Shown here: positions 31,801 through 64,000 of the stretch, piece after piece
Numbering within the stretch: position 1 is the first letter of the stretch
Layout of the letters: each line of letters opens with the position of its first letter
Assembly: GCF_036417845.1 (NCBI RefSeq)
Contig: NC_089981.1
Span: 21,782,001 to 21,846,000, forward strand
DNA length: 64,000 nt
From: Apteryx mantelli
Lineage: Eukaryota > Chordata > Aves > Apterygiformes > Apterygidae
Direction of reading: 5' to 3'
Made by a program: the position numbers and the translations under genes
Notes under the pieces: generated by a model
Seen by the model: only the letters and a program-made list of their open reading frames with translations
The model's database searches: none
What the model was told of the DNA's origin: nothing

Positions 31801-32620
31801 TTTGAGTCTCCAGTTCCAAACCCATGCCTGTATCCCTTCTGCATATCCCCGGGTACATGCTGTTGTAATCATTGGTGCTGTTTTTTGGGGGTGGTGGTGT
31901 TTCTTTTTTTCCTCCTGAAACTCTTCTGACGCTAAGGAAAGGAAAAGAGATTTCTTTGCTCTGAAATAGATGCCGAGGTGAGGTCAGTTGGGCTCCTGGA
32001 GAGTGCAGTCTCCTTGTGATGTGCTTTGAGGCTAGATCCTCCCCTTGCAGCCCTCTTGGCCCTCTGAACAGTTCCTCAGCCATTCAGCTGTGTTTTGCTC
32101 TCTTGGGACTCAGCACTCCAAGCTCAAGCTTCCCCCGATCCGAAGCATCGCTGAGGTCAGCTGTGACATCCAGAGCTGGGTGACTTCCAAAGCTTTGAGC
32201 TCTCCTACAGACAGGAGCTGCTTGAGACCCTGCTGATGAGCGTCCCGGAGCTGGGCTGGTCCTGTAGGAGAGTTTGGGGCTCTGAGGCTGATTTCCTTTT
32301 TAAAAAAGGCATCTTATGACCACGAGGATTTCAGCTGCGTTCTCGGCTCACTGACTGCTGTTGAAGGGCAGAGGGTGCCTTCCCTGCACTTCAGCTCTTA
32401 ACTGCAGCAAGGTTTCCTCTGAAAGGTCCCCAGCGCTCAGTGGGCCCTGGAGCAGGGGGCCGCAATACAACCCCAGGTCAAAGCACATAAGGCCACATGG
32501 AAAACCCTGTTTTTACTTGCAGGGTTTCTTTCAGGGGCCTTCTCTGTAAATCACAAAGCAGCAAGTCTGCTATTAAAAAAACAAATCAAAAAAACAAAAC
32601 AAAAAACCAAAAACCCCACG
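31801..32620. other. Intergenic, nothing recognised
   Basis: Unique-looking sequence between the decayed exon-like region and the likely 3' end of SLC25A22. A-rich stretch at about 32575-32640. No coding exon, RNA gene or repeat family recognised. Confidence 0.5.
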
Positions 32621-34550
32621 CACCTTAAAAAAAACACTTTCTTTTAATCCACCTAAGGAGATCCAGAGCAAGAGCAGCATCACAGCACTACACACGTCAC
32701 AGAGAGCTGGCCGAATCGGAGAGCGGCGCTGCACAGATTCCTTCCCAGATACACACCAAAGTCATTAAAAAAAAAAAGTGATTCACATAAGCAAAGTGAC
32801 AAGTTACAAACCAGCCATAGAACAACTTTTTCTAAGAGAAAAGGGACATATCTAGGAAGAAGGTCCTTGACATACAGGTTTTGGGGGAAAAAAAAAAAAA
32901 AGTTGAAACAGATTTTTTTCAACATTAAAAACACTGATTTCTTTTTAAATTAATTTAAATATACATCTGAAACACAAACACCAAGCAAGTGAAGAGAAGA
33001 AGGAATGAAAGTGAATTTGACCAGTTTAATTGAAACACCAAAGTTGGGTGGATTGCACCAAATGGAATAAATAATGGAGAAGACCACGCTGGGTTTGTAG
33101 ATCTCGCGCTTAGGATAATTTAAACTAGAATTAAGAATACAGCCAAAGAGAGTATTTAATGAGTAATTTCTTCAACGAGTGATTTTTTGGCTGGCCAACA
33201 TCCCTTTGACAGAAAGGGCTGTAAGTGTGGATTTGCCCCCTGCCACCCAACCCAACCGTCACTACCCCAGAGCGAGCGGGACGCTGAATTTTGGCAATCT
33301 GGAGGACTCGCTCCTGCGATTGCACATTTGCGAGCGGCTCCTCGCTCGGGGTGCAGGAAACCTCTGGCCTCGTCACTACTGGCCAGCTCCAAACGCCCGT
33401 TCCAATGTCAAAGCAAAACCAGACCCAGCCCATGCGAGGTGAAAGCAAAAGCGGAGCGTTTCTAGCGCGTCTCCCAGCCTTCGGGCCCCGGGGATGGCGC
33501 CTCCGTCTGCTCTCCTCTCCTCTTCCCTCCCCGCGAGCCAGGCAGCGAGCGCAGGGAGACGAGGGAGCCATCGAGGGCCGGGCCAGAAGACACAGCTAAC
33601 TGTATGCCCGCTGCGGCAACCGCTTTCTGCCTCTGGGCCGGGCAGGCTGAAGGAATGTAAGTGGTTTCTTTTTGTTTGGTTTCCCCCCACCCTACATCTC
33701 CTATATTAAAAAAAAAAAAAAAAAAAAGTTGATCCCAAGTTCCTCTCCCTTCCCTGCCCACAGCTGAGCAGTGAAGCACCTCAGGACATTCATGAGGTCC
33801 CACAGACATGGTCCCTGCAGAGCAGATGCCTTGTCTCTGCACCTCACCTGGACGCGCCTGTGACACCTAGTTAGGAGGGAAGTCCCTTTGCTTTAAAACA
33901 AAAGTAATCACAAAAACAACAGCAATGATCCCCTTTCCTTTCCTCTGATCTCCAGGGAGTTCACCTAAGTCCAGCTTGTCTTCGAGCGAGGGAGCAGGGA
34001 GGGGTGAAGGCTTCCAGGCCAAGGAACTTGGCCAGATCCAGCATCTGCCCCCGCTCCCTGGGCGATGCAGGGCCTCCCTCGGTGAGTGCCCCACGGCCTG
34101 GGGCCCAGACCCTGAGGAGGGCCGAGTCCTCCTCGGACAGCTGATAACCCCGGGGAGGGCAAGAGGGCTGAGATGGAGGAGGGCTCAGGTTCTTTCTTTC
34201 CCATCCCTCTTCCCTGCCAAGGCTGGGAGGAGACCTCTGGGGCTGCAAGCCCAGTCTGTGCTTACCAGTGTCCTCAGGAATGACAGTTAAAAAAACAAAA
34301 TAAAAAAAAGGGAAAAATGATATGCATAACTAGGTATTGTCCTTGGGAGGAGCGGGAGGGGGCCAGCTCCAGCTTGGGACGGAGAAGGGACTCTCCCTCC
34401 CCGCCTTGGCTCGTCTGGAGACCATGTCCCCTCGGCATTCCCGCGCAAACCCTTTGTGCTGTTGCTCTGACACCAATCGACACGGATGACGGACACGGGG
34501 ATGGACTCGGCACGGCAGCGGGCGGGCAGGCACACACAGGCACGCCAGGG
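32621..34550 (-). other. Probable SLC25A22 3' UTR
   Basis: About 1.9 kb downstream of the SLC25A22 stop without recognisable coding exons. A minus-strand ATTAAA hexamer at about 32643-32648 could serve as the distal polyadenylation signal, and another lies near 33013. The extent is inferred; I saw no canonical minus-strand AATAAA in this stretch. Confidence 0.4.
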
Positions 34551-57337
<22,787 letters not shown>

Positions 57338-57436
57338 TTAATTCAAACTTGATCTTGTTATGAAATGGGTTTGTTCCTTCCGGTTGTTCCTTAACTTCCT
57401 CTTCAGTCACTGCTTCTAAGGGTTCAGGGTTTCTTC
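57338..57436 (-). other. SLC25A22 5' UTR portion of the start exon
   Basis: Upstream of the ATG there is a good acceptor (minus strand tctccttcccag) that would begin the exon at 57436. Human SLC25A22 also has non-coding upstream exon(s). The exact transcription start is not visible. Confidence 0.5.
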
Positions 57437-57600
57437 CTGGGAAGGAGACACCAAGGAGACAAAGTTGAGAACTAGCCACTTGCACTGTTCTGAAGCTCTG
57501 GTCCTTCTGGGCAGGCTGCGGAAAAAATGACTCAGGAGAGCACCTGGTCTCCTTGGACTGAGACAGCATCTGCTGACTGAGCTCCTGAGGGAGCTGTAGA

Positions 57601-57614
57601 CATATATATATATG

Positions 57615-57646
<32 letters not shown>

Positions 57647-57655
57647 AAAATATAT
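57601..57655. repeat. Compound (TA)n(CA)n(TA)n microsatellite
   Basis: TA units, about nine CA units, then TA units again, close to the SLC25A22 start exon. Confidence 0.92.
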
Positions 57656-59492
57656 TCATCTCCTGGCTCCAACAGGGTGGACTGGCCAGAAGCTGTGTTC
57701 AGGCACTGGATTCAGAGAGGAAGATGGGTTAATTGCACAGTCTCTCTTACTTTTAAGAGAGACAGACCTTCCCAAAGAGGCCTTCTCGCTGCTACAGAGG
57801 GAAGAGTCACCCTGGAGCAGGCAGGCTCCAGTGGCACGTGAGGACAGGCAGCAGCAAGGCAGCGCACAAGCTCTGCGCAGTACCGGGCACAGCAGTACCA
57901 TCTGCAGCCTCTTCTTTCCAACCCAAATGGACAGTCCGAGCCCAGTCTTGGGCCAACGCAATCTTTTAAATAGCGCCTCACCCTCCCCAGTATATTCATG
58001 GGACTTTGCACCTTGCCCCGTTCCTTGCGCTTGGTGCCTGCTGGCACAGTACCGAAGTTACAAGTCTGCAGGAAACAGGTCTCTTGAAGGCTCATAATGC
58101 CTGTTTTTTAAGGAGAGCTGGCAGATGTCACCCAGCCGCTCTCCACAGCGCCCCTCCCTAGCTGCCACCTGGGTGGTGAGCCAGGAGAGGAGGAAATCTT
58201 TGTCCTTTGCCTCAGGAATGAAATTTGCCCCCTGACTGCAGAAGCTTTCCTAGACCACGGCGGTTCAGCAAAGCGGCTTTCAGGCTTCTGCTCTTGGATT
58301 AAGCGGGACTAAACCTCCCTTTTCACTTGGATTCCCAGATTCAGCCGAAGCCAAATGAGCCCACTGCACTGACCCCACTAAGGGCAGGCTCCTTTCCAAA
58401 ATACGAAAGCCCAACCTCCCCGTCTACACCACACTATGCACCTCCCTCTCCTTGTGGGATCCCTTACAGCCAGTTTCTTACCTGCTCTCAAGTAAGCGGA
58501 GGAAGTGTGCCTTAAAAATCTCTAGAGATCAGCTGAGGTCCTGTCTGCACTTCCTAAGTGAAAAAAATCACATAAATCTTCCTCTGCATGTGTTTTCAGA
58601 TGCATGTCCACAAGAGTAGTTTGCTTGCCCATCAATTTAATCAGAATAAGACCCAAATATAAAACCACACACACACAAATACAGAGAGACCGGCGAGACC
58701 AGCTATTGTTTCAAGCCTGTAACCCCGGCATATACAAGCCCTGAACCATGAAAACTCCCTTGATAACATCTCTACCCTGAATAGGATATTTGCGTTTACT
58801 GATGCAGCAACTCTGGACGAAATCTCCGCACGGAGCAGTCCTTGTGGTCTGTTCCCAGCATCCTCAGATATCGACTGCCTCGGTGCGGCGCACCCAGATC
58901 CAGCCAGGGAACAGGCTGCATGGCCACCAAGTGCCACCACTAACATCGGCTCCCCCAGCAGAGGTAACTCAGCTAGCAGGCGAGCGAGGGCAAGGAAGCG
59001 GGGGCCATCGTTTCACAGCAGACACGACCACTTGATAAGTGTTTATACAGCACCTGGCAGGGCAGAGGCCTGAGTGCTCATTGCCCGGGGATTTTAATGC
59101 ACTGAAGTGGAAAGCTGACTTGAGCTCTGTTTAGACAGAGCTCCAACAGATCACCGTTTGCAAAACAAAGCCAAAGCCACTGCAAACTCCCCCGAGCGCT
59201 TTGCTGGGAACAACAGAGTTCCTTGAGTCCTTCAAAAACTGGCGACCCATGAAGCCTCAGGTGCCCCGGCTGGGTAGGTGGCTGGGTAGGGCCTCACCAG
59301 ATCCCAGTCCCTCCCAGGGCAGGAAAATAACTATTATAGTAGAAAGACACTGTACATTTATCCTACAAAGGAAGGAGATTAGGCAGAGACTGAGGAATAT
59401 CCTCCCAGGAATGCAGTGCTCTTTGAAGCCAAAAAATGCAAACAAAAGCAGTCAAGCAGCGCTTTTGCAGCCAAACAGGTTCAAAACTCACT

Positions 59493-59521
59493 TAAAAATA
59501 AAAAATAAAAATAAAAATAAA
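59493..59521. repeat. (AAAAT)n microsatellite
   Basis: About five units of an A-rich pentamer/hexamer. Confidence 0.85.
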
Positions 59522-60993
59522 GGAGAAGAGGAGCAAGGAGCAGGGTCAGTGAGGAGGGCTTGCCTGTTCCCGGGAAACCTCTGATCAGCACCTGGACCGG
59601 GGCAGGGGAGCAGCACCCAGAAGTTCACACCTCAAAGTCTCTGTATTAGGGCCAGGCGGACGAGGGCACTGCTGGGACCGGGACCCTCCACGGCGCAAGT
59701 AAAGGAGGAGTCTGGAGGAAACTGGTAGCAGGGGAGGGGGCAAGAAAACCAAGAAACCAAGAGGCCTTCCCTAAAGCAGAAGAGACTGGGAAGCCCTAAC
59801 AGAAGGGTGTTCCTAAATCATACGAGCCATAATTAAGAGAGCAAGAGTTGCAGAGGCGATGAATTATGTGGCATTAATTCCTTCCTAGAGTGCTGTTAAC
59901 ACAGCAAGGCATGGATTAATGCCCCATTACCCACACGCCAGGATCTCCCTTCAACATTTATTAAAATGATGGAGCAAATTAGTTTTAGGACGATGTGCAC
60001 ATCGCAGCGCAGGGAAGCGCCTCAGCGCTAGGCGGAGGATCGGCGCGGATGGCCCGCACCGATGCTGCGTGACACCCGTGCTGCCCGGTGCGGAGAAGCT
60101 CTCTGTTTCGTCCAGCCGCAGCGCGAGTGCTCTGCACTACAACTCACAGCCTTGCACTTCTCCTGTCCCTACAGGTTTTCCACCAGCGTTTATCCACCAG
60201 GGATACCACATCATCGCAAACTCCTTGCGCAGACAGGGTTTCAAGTCCAGGGAAGCAACCCTACTAACATCTTGTGCCGGATGCATGCAGCCAAAAGCCC
60301 TCTGCTCAGCCTTACAGACCTGAAGGGCTTCCCCAGCCTGTTTGAAAGGAGGCCCCAAAACAAAAATGGCCCTTTGCTTTGCCCCAGCCCTTCCAAAGCC
60401 CAGGAGCCCCTTCAAGCCAGTCTCCCCTCTCTCCCAACTACCTGGCTCCCAAATAACCAGGCCCAGAGAGAGAGCCAGCATATCTGGCTGCCTCGGGGGT
60501 ACCACAGCCAGCTTCGGATGGGTCTGGTCCTCGCAACCTCCACCTCTGCCAAAACAGTCCTGTTTTGCTCCCCTTCCTTGCCCACACACCACTGCGCCTA
60601 CCTTACCCAGGCTGTCTCTTCCCCACCTGTAAGGAGGTCTTCTTCAGGACAGCCAACCGTTGCGTACCTCGGACCAGCTGTGGTACTAACCAGCCGGGGC
60701 ACTGGGCTCGACTATTAACCTTTGTTTCTCCCGCCTTATCACCCAAAGGAAAAGTGCTTATCAGAAAATTACAGCCCCTTCTGGGGCATGGACTGGGTGC
60801 ATGCAGTCCTGCCAAGCGTGCCGTTTGCACAGCGAGCAAGGTGAGGGAGCGGGGCGAAAATCGCCTGGGGGGTATCTCTGCTCGCCTCCGATGCCTTTGC
60901 TGTGCAATGAAGGACTGCCCTGCTTTGGGTAAAGGAGGAGTCCAAAGTCGGGTCTCCCTGTCCCCATTCATCCCTGGGGCCCCGCTGCTCCGT

Positions 60994-61035
60994 CAGACAC
61001 ACACTCAGGGTAGGCAGACACACACTCAGGGTAGG
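60994..61035. repeat. 21-bp tandem duplication
   Basis: Two exact adjacent copies of a 21-bp unit beginning CAGACACACAC and ending GGTAGG. Perfect identity suggests a recent event. Confidence 0.9.
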
Positions 61036-64000
61036 CAGACAGCCGAACTAACACCCCCCATGAGATCCACCGTTGTAAAGACACTGGTCTGGAAGTGTTT
61101 TTTAGACCCATCTGTCCTGATCACTGCAAGGACACTCTCAGTGCACCAACACTCAGCAGAACACCACCCTCCACCTGAACGGTGACGCATTCGGCTTCAT
61201 CCACCAGCCCTCTGCACTCGTAAGCACTCGGGAAGAAATTTCCCTCTCCTTTCCCTTAGATAGGGAGGGAAGAAAGAAACCGTCACTTGTCTGGGGCGGC
61301 TTGGCTGAGACGTTTCAGGTATCGCAGAAGGGAGAGCAAGCATCCTTTCTGCTGCGGTGGGAGGCCATGTCCACAATTCCTCATGGATTTCAGCATTCAC
61401 ACACACACACAGACCCGCTGTGCCTGAGGGGGATCCGTTTGGCTCTCCCTGGGCAGCAATGCTTTTGCCAATGAGGCTGGCCAGGACACCCAAAATGGTA
61501 TGGTGAAACAGGGAAAAGAATTAGGACCCTCTCGTACAGCACGTGGTCACTGGAGTCAGCTCCTTCCAGAGCTCCCATCTGGCCCTATCAAGCATGGGAC
61601 TAATGCACGGATGTCACGAGTCCCTCTCCCACATATCTAGGGGCAGCTGCAAAGACTGAAATGCAGGCTTTGGACAGCAACCCTGGTCGCCTGCAGCACC
61701 CACGAAGTCTGGATGGAAAAACAGGCACCCAACACCTCCAGGAGCCGAGTCTCCTGCCCTGCGCTGCCCCTCTCGTTTCCAGGCTACCTCCTTGCCAGCA
61801 GCCCCACACTGATGGACTGAGCCTGAGGCTGGCATATGCTGGAAGCCATCACCAAAAACAGACGTTCAGACTACCACCTTCACTTGCAAATAAATGGCAC
61901 AAGCGGAAAATCGGGACTCCCTTGCACGACTTTCCATGTGCCTTGAGAGCAGATGCAAACCCAGCCCAGGGCAGCAGCCCCGCTCGCCTCCGGTGGATGG
62001 CAGGCCAAAGTCCCAGCAGGGAGGCGCTGCGCCACCCGCCTGCCCCGTTGGCGTTGGCCACACGTGGCACAGAGGGGACAGGCCTGGCGCCCGCTCAGCT
62101 TGCAGGACAGCGGGGAGGCTGAGCCCCAGGACCCGGCAGCCCCCTAGAGATGCATCAGAGTCCCCAGGATAAGGGCACGTTACCAAGGCATTTGGCTTTG
62201 CAAACACACGAGGTGGCAGCACAGGTTCACCTGGATGTCTGCAGAGAGGGAAAAAAGGGGGCCCCAAAATCCCCAGCCGGCAGCAAAGGCTCCTGACACC
62301 TCGCCCCAGCTCTGCCTCGCCCTTCGCCTTCGGACAGGATTTCCAACCATGACTTGCAGTTTGAGGAATATCCTGCTCCCTTGACATTTTGCCTTAGGGG
62401 AAAAAAAAAAAAAACGAGCCACAAACAAAAACAGTCTAATGCCTTAACGGAAGCGCTTGCCCACCACATCCTCTGCCCACCTGGACCGGTGTAGTTCCCC
62501 GCAGGAGCGTCCCAGGAGGGGACCTCCCACTCAGGAGCTTCTTGTGAGCTGGTCCAACCAACCATCCCATCATGGGGCCAAGCGTCCCACAGCGGACTGG
62601 GGGCAGCTCTGTCTCCCCAGATTCACCCTCTGGCTGCAGTCACCAGGGCCAGCTCAAAGCAAAGTGAAACAGAGCTGTTGAAGAGAGGGGACAGCCATTT
62701 CACTGCTCCTAGCAACACTCCTGCCATCTGAGCAGCCATGGTCAAGCTGGGAAAAGCTCAGCTAGTGGCTGTCTCCAAAGGAAGGATCGAGGTGTGCAGA
62801 GCAGCAGGTATTACCTGAAAGGAAGGGAGAAAAGCAGGGAAGGAGGTGGGGATCACTCCTACCTCCAGGCAGCAGCAGCAGGAGGAACACACCCAATTTT
62901 CCCACGCTCTCCCCTTCAGGCTCTCCATCCTGGTCGTGCAACAGGCTGGCCTTCTTTCCCAGTACATTCAGTTTTGCCTGCTTTGCTAAGAAACCTTAAG
63001 TGATAAGTCTAGACCGCGAGCACCTACCGTTATCTCTGTGAGAGCTAAGGCTTGGAGAAACACCTCCAAAAGGCCCTGCAAAGCGCCAGAGAAATAAATG
63101 CCTTTCCATCCAGGAGAACCTCCCTCTCCGGGACTGACAAAGCAAAGGCTCCTCCCGTTGCCTGAGCAAGGCCAAACAGCCAGTGACTTGCTTAGATTTG
63201 TGCAGAAGCTGTTTGCTGCGGCACCGGCTGTCTGATTGCTTAACAGGGGGAGTTCTGCAGAGGCCTCTGCTTGCACCAGCACAGCCTCCTCCTCACACCC
63301 CTCGGCTCTGCGCAACGACAGCTTAGGAAACAGAGCTCGGGTCACGTGTCCCTAATGCCAAATAACTCCCCAAACAGTTACCCGGGCACACACCACTCCC
63401 GCTGGGCAGCGAGGCTGGCAAAGGGCGACCCATCACCTGCATAACACCAAGCCACCTGCACTCAAGTCAGAGATGGAAGGACTGGAGGAGCAGGTCTGTG
63501 CCGACCAGGAACCAACACCAAATACACCCTTAAACTTTGCGTGACTTGGGAAACCGCCCTGGACCAACAGGCGGAAAGCTGGCATTTGTCTTAAGCAGGG
63601 CTTAGGTCTCAACACTGCAGCAGCACCAAGAGGCCCCCGTGCAGATCTGGGACCTTTTATGCTAGAGGCTGCCCAGACCTTTAGTGAAGGGCAGTCCCTG
63701 TCCTGAGGTTTTGCAGCCCAACTATGAGACTGGATGAGCAAGGACAGGCGTTAGGGGAAGCGACTCACCCGGGGCTCGCGCAGCGAAGCTGAGGGCTCTG
63801 GCTGTCCAAGGCATCAGGGCTGCTGAGCCAAGAGGAGCAGAGGGAAGACTGCAGAAGGACAAATGACCTTGCAATCATCTCCCTGAGCACACGTAGCAGA
63901 GTCCTGCTCCATAGAAGGACCACAGGTTAAAACGCTCCTGGAAGGAAATAACGCCTTCCTCCATGGGGGAGAAATAGAGCAGGTCTAAAAGTGCCCGCAG

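Larger units (their letters stand above)
57437..64000. other. SLC25A22 5' intron or upstream DNA; no coding gene recognised
   Basis: About 6.5 kb with no conserved coding exon that I can recognise. In human the next gene is PIDD1; I see no LRR, ZU5 or death-domain segment here. Content: a TA/CA microsatellite (57601-57655), (AAAAT)n (59493-59521), a CA run near 61398, and a 21-bp duplication (60994-61035). A possible 5' exon donor on the minus strand lies at 63768. Confidence 0.5.

Noticed and set aside
60062-62387. Several 150-220 codon open frames on both strands
   Set aside because: No homology recognised, overlapping on opposite strands, no splice context; treated as chance.

Overview
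The window looks like genomic DNA of a sauropsid, most likely a bird. The host proteins are spliced and vertebrate. Two interspersed elements are clear CR1 LINEs, the dominant retroposon of birds and reptiles, and an older CR1 remnant is also present. The IRF gene predicts 491 residues and resembles avian IRF7, as recalled. The order PHRF1 - IRF7 - SLC25A22 corresponds to human 11p15.5. No bacterial, phage or CRISPR content is present. All exon models were built by hand from splice signals, reading phase and family knowledge.

Layout, left to right. (1) 1-3231 (+): last five coding exons of PHRF1, ending in its RNA polymerase II CTD-binding SRI domain, then a long 3' UTR/intergenic stretch. 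(2) 6905-16495 (+): an eleven-exon ROCO-family gene (leucine-rich repeats, ROC GTPase, COR, cysteine-rich tail), MFHAS1-like, predicted 856 aa. To my knowledge it has no counterpart between PHRF1 and IRF7 in human. (3) 17803-20135 (-): complete six-exon IRF7 with a compact promoter (TATA-like box, ISRE, GAS). It lies tail-to-tail with the ROCO gene. (4) 20.2-21.85 kb: CpG-rich upstream DNA with a polypurine tract and a long (TA)n run. (5) About 21.85-27.77 kb: a very large minisatellite whose conserved core reads GCTTTCTAGGAA between T-rich spacers. About 1 kb near its right end is inverted. (6) About 27.9-30.47 kb (-): a CR1 copy that keeps its 5' UTR, ORF1 and endonuclease but has lost its reverse transcriptase and 3' end. 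(7) 30.6-31.8 kb (+): a decayed exon-like region, possibly MROH/HEAT-repeat related. (8) 34551-57337 (-): complete coding exons of SLC25A22, the mitochondrial glutamate carrier, with a CR1 3' end in an intron and a 3' UTR reaching perhaps 32.6 kb. (9) 57.4-64 kb: apparently SLC25A22 5' intron/upstream DNA with no convincing coding gene.

Functional picture. PHRF1 and SLC25A22 are housekeeping genes flanking an innate-immune core: IRF7, the master interferon regulator, and a ROCO GTPase whose relative MFHAS1 has been linked to Toll-like receptor signalling. The most striking feature is the minisatellite upstream of IRF7. Its invariant core contains TTC-N3-GAA, the consensus STAT (GAS) site. Many units continue into GGAATTTCCC-type NF-kB sites. 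The IRF7 proximal promoter carries a GAS-type site of its own, 17 bp from an ISRE. Whether the array binds STATs or is a neutral tandem repeat cannot be decided from sequence alone.
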